Source of the DNA: Psychromonas sp030397575 | GTDB lineage: Bacteria > Pseudomonadota > Gammaproteobacteria > Enterobacterales > Psychromonadaceae | Reading direction: 5' to 3' (one strand) | Assembly: GCF_046250175.1 (NCBI RefSeq) | Contig: NZ_CP176468.1 | Length of the DNA: 64,000 nucleotides | Part shown: piece after piece, positions 52,268 to 60,621 of the stretch | How positions within the stretch are numbered: the first letter of the stretch is position 1 | How the letters are laid out: each line of letters opens with the position of its first letter | Position numbers and translations under genes: made by a program | The notes under the pieces: model-generated | Databases searched by the model: none | Seen by the model: only the letters and a program-made list of their open reading frames with translations | What the model was told of the DNA's origin: nothing

Positions 52268-52830
52268 TGAAACAGTATTTAGCGTTATGCCAACGCATCA
52301 TAGACCAAGGGACTTGGATTGAAAATGAGCGAACTGGGAAACGTTGTTTAACCGTAATAAACGCTGATTTAGAGTATGATGTTGGTAATAATCAATTCCC
52401 AATGATCACCACGCGTAAGAGCTTTTATAAATCTGCGATAGCTGAGTTTCTTGGTTATATTCGTGGTTATGATAATGCTGCTGATTTTCGTGCATTAGGC
52501 ACTAAAACGTGGGATGCGAATGCTAACTTAAATGATGCTTGGTTGAACAATCCACACCGTAAAGGTGACGATGACATGGGGCGTGTTTATGGTGTGCAAG
52601 GTCGTGCTTGGGCAAAGCCTGATGGAACCACATTAGATCAGTTGAAAAAAATTGTAGATAACCTTAAAAACGGTATCGATGATCGTGCTGAAATTCTAAC
52701 GTTTTATAACCCAGGTGAATTTGATATGGGATGTTTACGCCCATGTATGCATACTCATACTTTCTCACTACTGGGTGATACATTGCATTTAACCAGTTAC
52801 CAGCGCTCATGTGATGTGCCGCTTTTATAA
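52267..52830 (+). pseudogene. thyA: Resident thymidylate synthase, 3' part cut off by an island
   Basis: The first 186 residues are normal ThyA of the Vibrio-like class (about 283 residues): ENERTGKRCLTVINADL, GTKTWDANANLND, MGRVYGVQGRAW and YQRSCDVPL with the catalytic Cys. After the leucine codon at 52822-52824 homology ends; a foreign TTA TAA follows. The missing third holds much of the folate and dUMP site, so the product cannot be active. The lost 3' part should lie beyond the island's other end, outside the window. The gene overlaps lgt by one base and should still be transcribed. Confidence 0.95.
52801..52830 (+). other. Left island junction in thyA (attL region)
   Basis: The thyA reading breaks right after the codons for QRSCDVPL (52801-52824), where glycine is expected next. 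The crossover must lie at or shortly before 52824. The exact core cannot be fixed without the other junction. The equivalent place in the island's own thyA is 60913-60936 on the minus strand. Confidence 0.75.
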
Positions 52831-52952
52831 CCCTGGTCACAAAATGCACACTTCGTAATTGAATCTATCCTTTTCCCCTTCTTTTTCTTGACTTTATTGT
52901 GCTATGTTAAACTTGCACAGTATGAAGCTAAATAAGTCTTTTAGTAAATTTA

Positions 52953-52975
52953 ATGCATAGTTCGGGGGGGGGATG
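52953..52975 (+). promoter_or_regulatory. G9 tract abutting the first recombinase start
   Basis: Nine G (52964-52972) touch the ATG at 52973 and seem to serve as the ribosome binding site. An ATG at 52953 is out of frame and gives a 12-codon reading ending in TAA. One more G would put it in frame with the recombinase. This is the arrangement of a slippage-controlled switch, though no switching has been shown. Confidence 0.5.
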
Positions 52976-54229
52976 GATAAATCAGTCGTAATATCTTCTG
53001 GTGAGAATATTGATACATCAAACTCTGTCGCTCATGAAAATTCTGATGAGTATCCAAACGCACTTCTACTTGTTGCTGAAGGTGTGGCGGTTTTTAATGA
53101 TAAAATGGAATTGCTGCCACTCATCTCCGACTTTCTTACCCACTACAGAAGTGATCATAGTGATTACTCCGTAAAAACCTACGCAAACAACTTACGTTAT
53201 TTAGTTAAATATCTGACTACGTATGATGAGTATCACATTGGTTCGAAACGAGACGATTGTTTGTTGACTGTACATGTAACTGAAATTCAGAAATATTTTA
53301 ATTATTGTAAAAGTGATAACAACAAGGATGGTACAAAGAAACAGCCGATAAGTGGAAAAACAATATCAAACAGAGACGCTACTTTTGGCAGATTCTTCTC
53401 TGATTTTCTATGTAATCCTCCCTCTGGCTATAAACTCATTAGACAAGAAAATCCTTATGAGAATGGTAGCCTAACAGTTGGGGCTAAAGAGTCGCTAATT
53501 AAGCCTGCACTTTTTACAGATATTGAAGCCTTGATTCGAGTTGCTAATCATGAAAGAGAGAAAAGCCTCATTCAATTCATGTTCGACTCAGGTGTTCGTA
53601 GACAAGAAGTAGAAGATATATGCCAAGAAACAATTTCACAATTATCGAGTGTAGCTCGGAAAAGTATAATCGAAGATGAATACACGTTCAAAATACCTAG
53701 CGAATATGTCGCAATGGAAATTAAGGGCAACAAAGGGCGAGGAAGGGAAGCTAAATTCCGAAATACAGTTGTTTCAAAAGAGACTATCAATAGAGTTCAA
53801 AGATATCACTCAAGCATCGAATATAAAAAACACAAGCGAAAGTGGGGAAGCAATCCTGTTCCTGCCTTCTTAAATGAAGAAGGTAATCCTTATACTGCAA
53901 GGGCTGTTAGTAAACTAATAACAAAGCTATCTAAAAGAGCGTTAAAACTTGGGTTAATCAAAGCCCTACTATCACCACACAAAATTCGACATGGTTTTGG
54001 CGCTATGATTCTAAATTCTGAGGATCTAGGTAAGACAAAGTTGGACAGGCTTTTACTGTTGCAACAGTGCCTTGGGCATGAATCTTTAGACACAACACAA
54101 AAGTATACAAAAATACCAGTCGGGGTGTGGGAAAAATTTGTAGATCGCAATGGTGTGGAACTCAAAAGATATCTGTTGATGAGAAAACTAACGGATAGAA
54201 CCAGAGTTAAGAAAGGAATGGTGAAATGA
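52973..54229 (+). CDS. Tyrosine recombinase, first of the island operon (GinA-like)
   Basis: A 418-residue integrase. The N-terminal core-binding part is at about residues 45-155 (SDFLTHYRSDHSDYSVKTYANNL region). The catalytic domain has all key residues: Arg in FDSGVRRQEVED (about residue 207), the beta-hairpin Lys in AMEIKGNKGRGREAK, HKIRHGFGAM (HxxR), LGHESLDTT and the Tyr of QKYTKIP. It is the only one of the three with a fully canonical site, so it likely does the strand cutting. The stop overlaps the next gene by four bases. Confidence 0.9.
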   Translation: MDKSVVISSGENIDTSNSVAHENSDEYPNALLLVAEGVAVFNDKMELLPLISDFLTHYRSDHSDYSVKTYANNLRYLVKYLTTYDEYHIGSKRDDCLLTVHVTEIQKYFNYCKSDNNKDGTKKQPISGKTISNRDATFGRFFSDFLCNPPSGYKLIRQENPYENGSLTVGAKESLIKPALFTDIEALIRVANHEREKSLIQFMFDSGVRRQEVEDICQETISQLSSVARKSIIEDEYTFKIPSEYVAMEIKGNKGRGREAKFRNTVVSKETINRVQRYHSSIEYKKHKRKWGSNPVPAFLNEEGNPYTARAVSKLITKLSKRALKLGLIKALLSPHKIRHGFGAMILNSEDLGKTKLDRLLLLQQCLGHESLDTTQKYTKIPVGVWEKFVDRNGVELKRYLLMRKLTDRTRVKKGMVK

Positions 54230-56391
54230 AATATGAGGAATACAGAAGGCGTCTACTGAATTGGTGGCAGTCATTGACGGATGAGCAAAAAATGGTGCTC
54301 CCAACCGCAAACAACACCATCGACCTGCGTGATCTCTTTAGTGATGCGCCGATAAGCTATTACACAATACGCAGAAACCTAAAAGAAGATGTTAAGAAGA
54401 TAGAAGCAGAGCTTAAGGTGTTAGGTGTTTTGTTCGATGTTGATGCATACAGAGAACGTTTGCTTAATTGGTGGCAGTTGTTGTCAGATGATCAAAAAAA
54501 GGGACTCCCAACCGTAAATAACACCATCGACTTGCGTGATCTATTTGGTGGAGTACCTTTAAGCTATGGTTCGATACGTCAATACCTGCAAGAAGATATC
54601 AATAAGATAGACGCAGAGCTTAAGGCATTAGATGTTTTATTCGATGTTAAAGCATACAAAGATCGCCTGCTCAATTGGTGGGGGGCGTTGACGGATGAAC
54701 AAAAAAAGGCGCTTCCAACCGTAAAAAACACTATCAACTTACGTGATCTATTTGATGGTGCACCGATAGGGCATGGTGCGATACGTCAATACCTGAAAGA
54801 AGAGATTGATAAGATAGACGCTGAACTTAAGGCGTTAGGTGCTTTCTTCAATGTTGAAATATGTAGAAAGCGCCTGCTCAATTGGTGGGGGGCGTTGACG
54901 GATGAACAAAAAAAGACGCTTCCAACCGTAAATAACACCATTGATTTGCGTGATTTTTTTAGTGATGCTCCGATAAGCTATTACACAATACGTAAAAACC
55001 TAAAAGAATATGTCAAGAAGATAGATGCAGAGCTTAAGGCATTAGGTGTTTTATTCGATGTTGAAGCATACAGAGAACGTTTGATTAATTGGTGGGGGGC
55101 GTTGACGGATGAACAAAAAAAGACGCTCCCAACCGCAAGCAACACTATCGACTTGCGTGATCTATTTGATGGAGTACCTTTAAAATATGCTTCGATACGT
55201 CAATACCTACAAGAAGACATCAAGAAGATAGACGCAGAGCTTAAGGCATTAGGTATTTTATCCGATGTTGAAGCATACAGAGAACGTCTGATTAATTGGT
55301 GGCAGTCGTTGACGGATGCTCAAAAGAGGGTGGTCCCAACTATAAACAACACAATTGATTTTAGAGATCTATTTAGTGATGCACCGACAAGCTATTACAC
55401 AATACGCAAAAACTTAAAAAAAGATGTAAAGAAGATAGATACAGAGCTTAAATCATTAAATATTTTATTTGATTGTGAAGCATACAGAGAGCTTCTCCTC
55501 AATTACTGGCAGTCTTTAACGGATGAACAAAAGAAGGCTGTCCCAACCCAAAAAAACACAATTGACTTGCGTTTTCTATTTAGTGAAGCACCGATAAACT
55601 ATCCCGAAGTACGCAAACACTTAAAAGAAGATATCGAGAAGATAGTTGCAGAGCTAAAAACATTAGGTGTTTTACTCAATGTTGATGAAGAGGTGGTTGC
55701 TACATTGATGTGTGGCTTTATCTCTGAATGTAAAGCTAATCCAGACTTGTTATGGGATATTGAGCTAACATCTCATATGGTCTTACACTCAAAGGTGGTA
55801 GCTGGAGATCCTGACAGGTACTTTGAGGAATTTGGACTTGTTTCTAAAGCATACTTGATGAACAAGTTTTCGTGCTCATCCAAAAGTCTTGATAAGCCTG
55901 CTTTGCTTGATCTTAGAAAACAGCTTAACCAACTGCTGTTGAATTATGAAGTATCACTTCCATACCGTCAAATCAAAGATAGTAGTCATGCTGTCGGTCA
56001 TGATCTTAATAATCGAAGAATGTTCCTTCAATGGAAAAATAGCTTAACGTATGAAGAAAAACAGGCACTTCCAATGCTTGGAAATACAATTAAGCAAGAA
56101 GCATTCAGTAACGTAATTCCAACCGAACATGGAGCAACGAAACGTCCATTACTAAAAACTGAATATCAACGTTTCTCAAGGGAGGTTGCTGAACTCAAAG
56201 GCATCAGCACCTGTTACAAAACAGTTAAAGAACGTGAAGCAATACGTAAAGAAAATGCTTTAAACAAAGAAGAAAGCAAGTTTTTGGCATTTATCAAATT
56301 GCGGTATAAAAAACTGGTTTCCATTGATGACTTTAGCTCTAAAAAGGGGGCTGCAAGGATGTGCAGCATGCATTTGCAGTTGGATCTTTAA
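54226..56391 (+). CDS. Tandem-repeat protein of the recombinase operon
   Basis: A 721-residue protein I do not recognise as a named family. Residues 5 to about 487 are seven direct repeats of exactly 69 residues, each with a (R/E)RLLNWW start, a PTxxNTIDLRDLF centre and a helical IRxxLKEDxxKIDAELKxLG end. An eighth, diverged unit lies at about residues 600-665 (FLQWKNSLTYEEKQALP). Each unit looks like a helix-turn-helix module, so DNA binding is a reasonable guess. Translation is coupled to the upstream recombinase (ATGA overlap). The end overlaps the next recombinase frame by 31 bp next to an A5G5 run, so the two may be one protein made by frameshift. Confidence 0.85.
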   Translation: MKYEEYRRRLLNWWQSLTDEQKMVLPTANNTIDLRDLFSDAPISYYTIRRNLKEDVKKIEAELKVLGVLFDVDAYRERLLNWWQLLSDDQKKGLPTVNNTIDLRDLFGGVPLSYGSIRQYLQEDINKIDAELKALDVLFDVKAYKDRLLNWWGALTDEQKKALPTVKNTINLRDLFDGAPIGHGAIRQYLKEEIDKIDAELKALGAFFNVEICRKRLLNWWGALTDEQKKTLPTVNNTIDLRDFFSDAPISYYTIRKNLKEYVKKIDAELKALGVLFDVEAYRERLINWWGALTDEQKKTLPTASNTIDLRDLFDGVPLKYASIRQYLQEDIKKIDAELKALGILSDVEAYRERLINWWQSLTDAQKRVVPTINNTIDFRDLFSDAPTSYYTIRKNLKKDVKKIDTELKSLNILFDCEAYRELLLNYWQSLTDEQKKAVPTQKNTIDLRFLFSEAPINYPEVRKHLKEDIEKIVAELKTLGVLLNVDEEVVATLMCGFISECKANPDLLWDIELTSHMVLHSKVVAGDPDRYFEEFGLVSKAYLMNKFSCSSKSLDKPALLDLRKQLNQLLLNYEVSLPYRQIKDSSHAVGHDLNNRRMFLQWKNSLTYEEKQALPMLGNTIKQEAFSNVIPTEHGATKRPLLKTEYQRFSREVAELKGISTCYKTVKEREAIRKENALNKEESKFLAFIKLRYKKLVSIDDFSSKKGAARMCSMHLQLDL
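54238..55686 (+). repeat. Seven 207-bp direct repeats inside the repeat gene
   Basis: Units begin at 54238, 54445, 54652, 54859, 55066, 55273 and 55480, all 207 bp without a single length change. Long identical DNA blocks are shared between units (for example GACGGATGAACAAAAAAAG), so the array is young or kept alike by recombination. Two sub-types are seen in the middle segment: SYYTIRKNLKE in units 1, 4 and 6, and SIRQYLQED or close forms in units 2, 3 and 5. Confidence 0.95.
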
Positions 56392-58037
56392 AGGCTACAT
56401 CAAAATCAGGAATCATGAATTACTATATCGGATACAAGCATTATTGTGACTTCTTAGAAAGTAAAGGGGGCTCGCCTGATAGCAGTTATAGAGCTAGCTT
56501 TAACTCATGGTCTCTGAAAGATTTTAAAGAGTATTTAGGCGATAAAATTGCTGAAACTGCGCTATCGACATCATCTGCAACCACAATATTATCGGCGCTG
56601 CGAATGACGTTGAACAAATTGAAAAAAATTCGAAATTTCGAATTCAGTTATTACCCTGCCGACGGATTTGAAATCGTCAGAGAATCTATAATATATAAGC
56701 CATACTCACCTAATGAACGAAAGCAAATACACGAAATGCTAGAGCAGGAAATGGTGTTAGCTAAAAAGAAACTAGCCCCATACCAAAAATTAGATAGAAA
56801 GAATGCCGATCTTGATGATCCAAAGATCCAAGCAAGGGTCATTTTTGAAGATGATTGTAACTGTATAATCACCTACAATGGCTCTAGGGGAAGGGCAGCA
56901 AAAGATCGTATAAAAGGACATAATAAACTTATAAATTTTGTTTCTGCAAGAAGGATTTCTCTAGTTGAACTTTACAAAGAATGGGGGGTGTTAACTCGGA
57001 AAGTGATAAGTCGTGATATCGGCGTGTATATATTAAAAATGGCGCAAGTTCTGGGTATGAATTTAAATTCCATTCTTGACCTAGAATTGGATGATTACCA
57101 AGAACACCATTCACTTACTAACAAGCCCTGCTTAACCTACTGGAAAGAGCGTTCAACAGGGGAAAAAATGTTACATCTAGACTTATTTCATGCTGATCTG
57201 CAATGGCTAACAATAAGCCAGAAGCACTTTGTTGAAAAGGTGTTTGATGAAGTTACTCAATTGACTTTGGAGACAAGAAAATATGCGCCAGATGAAATAT
57301 CAAACAGGCTTTTTATAACATTTCACAAGAAAGTTACTACGATAACCGAAAACACTATGCCTCAATTATACTCTGAACTGATCGATGAATATCAGCTAAA
57401 AGATGATAATGGTGAACCGTTGACGCTCACTACAACCAGATTCAGACCCACCCTCGTGAGTGAGTTAATCGAAGCTGGCGTATCAATAAGAGAAATTCAA
57501 TATATGTTAGGACACTCTTCCATTTTTACAACAATAGGTTACATTGATAAATTAGAACTTGATAGGGTCATAAGAGGTAAAGCAAGAAAGGCAATAGAAG
57601 ACATTTATAGTAACACTGTTCACGCAAGAGAACAGGATTCTAGTAAGAAACAACCGCGTAGATTTGATGAAAATCAGATTATCATGAAAACCCCTTTAGG
57701 GGGCTGCAAAAACATATTTGATCCACCCGACTTTATTAAGAAATCATCTTTGTACGTTAAGGGAAAACCCTGTTCTCAATACAATAAGTGCATATCTTGT
57801 GACAATGTGATGCTGACAGAGAAGCATCTTCCTGAACTATTTGCGATGCAAAGAGACTATTTGGCATCACTAGAAAGTAGTACCGTTATCAATACGCCCT
57901 ACCATATCGTTGTGCTAGAAAATATCTCACTGCTTGACGATATTTTGAATCCCGAAACTTCGGAGTTTGAAGAAGATATTTTGATACAAGCGAAAGAAGA
58001 CTCGTTATTTATTGAAACTACTATATTGGATAACTAG
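56361..58037 (+). CDS. Tyrosine recombinase-like protein (GinB-like)
   Basis: The second integrase of the operon, 558 residues from GTG 56361; the ATG at 56415 with AGGA before it would give 540. The core-binding domain is near the start (YYIGYKHYCDFLESKG). The catalytic half keeps Arg and His in RFRPTLVSELIEAGVSIRE and YMLGHSSIF, and the Tyr in TTIGYIDK. The first catalytic Arg seems replaced (LGMNLNSILDLELDDY) and the first His of HxxR is Thr. A C-terminal cysteine pair (CSQYNKCISCDN, about residue 475) may bind metal. This partial loss resembles the partner recombinases of three-integrase elements. Confidence 0.85.
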   Translation: MQHAFAVGSLKATSKSGIMNYYIGYKHYCDFLESKGGSPDSSYRASFNSWSLKDFKEYLGDKIAETALSTSSATTILSALRMTLNKLKKIRNFEFSYYPADGFEIVRESIIYKPYSPNERKQIHEMLEQEMVLAKKKLAPYQKLDRKNADLDDPKIQARVIFEDDCNCIITYNGSRGRAAKDRIKGHNKLINFVSARRISLVELYKEWGVLTRKVISRDIGVYILKMAQVLGMNLNSILDLELDDYQEHHSLTNKPCLTYWKERSTGEKMLHLDLFHADLQWLTISQKHFVEKVFDEVTQLTLETRKYAPDEISNRLFITFHKKVTTITENTMPQLYSELIDEYQLKDDNGEPLTLTTTRFRPTLVSELIEAGVSIREIQYMLGHSSIFTTIGYIDKLELDRVIRGKARKAIEDIYSNTVHAREQDSSKKQPRRFDENQIIMKTPLGGCKNIFDPPDFIKKSSLYVKGKPCSQYNKCISCDNVMLTEKHLPELFAMQRDYLASLESSTVINTPYHIVVLENISLLDDILNPETSEFEEDILIQAKEDSLFIETTILDN

Positions 58038-58048
58038 GGGCGTTAACA

Positions 58049-60106
58049 ATGGAACAACAAAATATAGATCACTTGGAGAAAATAAATCAATATTGGCAAG
58101 AGGTTTTTTCCAATCTGTTAATTTTGAACAATATTAATAATGATAAAGTTAGTGGTGAGGTTATACCATATATCGCGCAACTTGCTCTTTTGCCAGTATC
58201 CAAGAAGAGCATTTTTAGCGATATGCTGTGGGATTACGATTGGGATACTCGAAATCGAGCTGCCTCAGTTACATTAACACGCGTTCAGCTTGATTTTGTC
58301 AAATATCAGCACATACCGCTCGGTGTGATAACCGAAATTAAGTGCCTATTTTTAGCAGTTAAAGCATCCCCAAAAGATTTTGGTCATAGAAAAAACGAAA
58401 TAAAGCCTCATACTTTGATTGCCGTATTCCAACTTGGACTGGTATTTTTGAATTTTGTTTTTTCTGAAATGGAGAGACTACTTGGCAAAGAGTATGTGCA
58501 AGAGCAGTGCAGTAAACTCTCTGGAATCACCTTGCTGGATTTTGAAGAGGCAGCAAAAAAGACCACGTTGAAAATATCAAGCGAGAAAAGAACACAAAGT
58601 AGCTATAAAACTTTTTTTGACTACTTAAATACTCATAAAGCAAAAGATGAAATCGGTATCGAATGTAACGCCGATTATGGTGCAATAAAAAAAGCGTATG
58701 AGGAAAATTCTAAGAAGAGTAATTATAAGAAAAAAAAGAAGCTCCCCTATCTTGAAACAAAAGAGTTCGATTTAGCTCTCAAGAAAGCTTCATTTAATGT
58801 AGTGAGCTTCTTAAAAGCTGTTGGTGAAGAAGAGAATGATCCTGTTATGGCTAAACATTACCAGACGCTAGCCACAAAGTATGAAGAGTTCTCATACTCA
58901 AAACAAGAATTCGAGGACTATGGCGCTTATCGTTTACATCGTAAAGGATACTCACTGGCAGATATCAACACTATTTTCCCTGATAACCAAGTAGCAAAAT
59001 TTGATTCCAGTATAGAACCAACTAATGCAATGGTAGAGACAAAATATCGGAAAAAATTTAACTATATCGGACCTCTCAAAATTGCAATTAATAAAGCGTT
59101 TTATTCGGCGCTATGGGTTATCGGCTCCCTCATGGGAGCAAGACCAAATGTGTATTCGGCTTTGAAGATTGATGACTGTCTGGATTTGAAAGACAACACT
59201 ATAGTCTCTGAAGAGCACAAAGGGCGAGATAATCGTTGGAATTTGTTTAATGATCGTTGGGTAGCGATACCAATCATGATCGATGCAATAAAAGTAGTTG
59301 AGTTGATAGGTGGTAAGGTTTTTCAGAACACATATGTGTTTGGAAATATTTTTACATTAAAGCCAGATGAAATAAACACACCTATGACAGCCCTTTCTCA
59401 GGCTATTAAAAATGGTTTTCAGGCTTTCACGGGACGATCTCCAGATGATATTAACAGCAAACTCAATGGGTATGTATTCAGGCACAGTTTAGCGCACCAA
59501 ATGTATCGAGCAGATGTCGGTTTACCAGTCATTTCTTACCAACTCAAACATGTAGTATCGATAACAGATGCGCTCGCACGTAAAGGTAAAGTTAGTCAAA
59601 CAACACTCGGGTATGGGGGGATAGCTAATCAATTAACAACTGTTGATAGCAAGTCGTTAAATTTAAGGCATATTGCTGAATTAGAAGCGGTTAAAGCCAA
59701 CTTTGATCCTCACGGTAAATACATGGGTGGAAAAGCCGAGGAACACCTTTCTAAGATCAAAAAATTCTTCAATGGTTGCATGGAAGCGGGCTATACAGAA
59801 GAAGAAATATATGAAGCAATGGTTGAACAAGGTTTGGCAATCATCAATGTGGGTAGTGGTTATTGCTTCGGCGGAGTCGAAGACTTCGATGAGACCTTGC
59901 CATGTATTGGTAGTTTAAGGTGTAACCCTAACCGTTGTCGCAATGCCATAGTAACCAAAGCAAATGCGCCTAAATGGCGAGAAATATACCTTTCTAATTT
60001 AAAATTGGTCGGTGCTGAGGGATACGAAGATAGACAAGATCAGATTGGTGAAGCTATAGACGAATCGAAAAGGGTTTTAGAATATTTGGGCGAGGAACTG
60101 ATCTGA
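58049..60106 (+). CDS. Tyrosine recombinase-like protein (GinC-like)
   Basis: The third integrase, 685 residues. The N-terminal 330 residues are helical and unlike known domains. The catalytic part has Arg in MGARPNVYSALKIDDC (about residue 369), FRHSLAHQMYRAD (Arg and His, with Tyr at the first His place), QLKHVVSITDA and a candidate Tyr in QTTLGYGGI. The C-terminus has a cysteine cluster (GYCFGGVEDFDETLPCIG, then CNPNRCRNA, about residues 605-632). 11 bp after the second recombinase; its stop overlaps the next gene by one base. Confidence 0.82.
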   Translation: MEQQNIDHLEKINQYWQEVFSNLLILNNINNDKVSGEVIPYIAQLALLPVSKKSIFSDMLWDYDWDTRNRAASVTLTRVQLDFVKYQHIPLGVITEIKCLFLAVKASPKDFGHRKNEIKPHTLIAVFQLGLVFLNFVFSEMERLLGKEYVQEQCSKLSGITLLDFEEAAKKTTLKISSEKRTQSSYKTFFDYLNTHKAKDEIGIECNADYGAIKKAYEENSKKSNYKKKKKLPYLETKEFDLALKKASFNVVSFLKAVGEEENDPVMAKHYQTLATKYEEFSYSKQEFEDYGAYRLHRKGYSLADINTIFPDNQVAKFDSSIEPTNAMVETKYRKKFNYIGPLKIAINKAFYSALWVIGSLMGARPNVYSALKIDDCLDLKDNTIVSEEHKGRDNRWNLFNDRWVAIPIMIDAIKVVELIGGKVFQNTYVFGNIFTLKPDEINTPMTALSQAIKNGFQAFTGRSPDDINSKLNGYVFRHSLAHQMYRADVGLPVISYQLKHVVSITDALARKGKVSQTTLGYGGIANQLTTVDSKSLNLRHIAELEAVKANFDPHGKYMGGKAEEHLSKIKKFFNGCMEAGYTEEEIYEAMVEQGLAIINVGSGYCFGGVEDFDETLPCIGSLRCNPNRCRNAIVTKANAPKWREIYLSNLKLVGAEGYEDRQDQIGEAIDESKRVLEYLGEELI

Positions 60107-60600
60107 TGGCTGAATATGATAAAAAAAATCAAGAAGTTTACGATGAAAATACCGATAAAATCTGGTCTGCATTGGATGCTATAAGGCAAGATAAGAAGCT
60201 AAAGGCAACTAAAGCTCAAGTGGCTACGTTAACTGGACTTCATCGTAATAATTTTGGTGGTGAAAGCTCAAGGGCTTGGGTTAGTTCTGAGCTTGATCTA
60301 ATTAAACAGCAACGACAAGAAGAATCAAAGCGCACCCAAATAACTAAAAAACAACAAGAAAAGAACTTGCAGGAGTTACTTGATCAGTCAAAGCTAGAAA
60401 TTTTACATTGGTTCACTAAATACTCAGAGTCAGAAAGAGAGTTAAATAAATTAAGAACACGCTCTAAACGTGATTATGAAAGTCTCGAATGGCATAAAGC
60501 AGCTATCGAAAAAGAGCGGAAAGCCAAAAAATTGCTTGAGGAGAGGATTGAACTATTGGAGAGCTTATTAAATGAGGAATCAGTGAAGAATGGAGCTTAA
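60106..60600 (+). CDS. Small HTH/coiled-coil protein of the recombinase operon (GinD-like)
   Basis: A 164-residue protein. Residues about 30-60 hold a helix-turn-helix-like KATKAQVATLTGLHRNNFGG, similar in style to the units of the repeat protein. From about residue 68 to the end it is a long charged coiled coil (ESERELNKLRTRSKRDYE, KERKAKKLLEERIELLESLL). Position and shape match the fourth gene of GInts and TnpC of Tn554, an accessory DNA-binding factor. It starts within the stop of the third recombinase gene. Confidence 0.8.
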   Translation: MAEYDKKNQEVYDENTDKIWSALDAIRQDKKLKATKAQVATLTGLHRNNFGGESSRAWVSSELDLIKQQRQEESKRTQITKKQQEKNLQELLDQSKLEILHWFTKYSESERELNKLRTRSKRDYESLEWHKAAIEKERKAKKLLEERIELLESLLNEESVKNGA

Positions 60601-60621
60601 CGCCCCATAACTGTGACTAAA

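Noticed and set aside
52831..52972. A sharp promoter for the recombinase operon (TTGACT at 52888-52893)
   Set aside because: No -10 at a proper distance could be found; the operon may also be reached by transcription from lgt-thyA.
54238..55686. A CRISPR array, because of regular direct repeats
   Set aside because: The 207-bp units are contiguous, keep the reading frame and have no unique spacers; they code for protein repeats.
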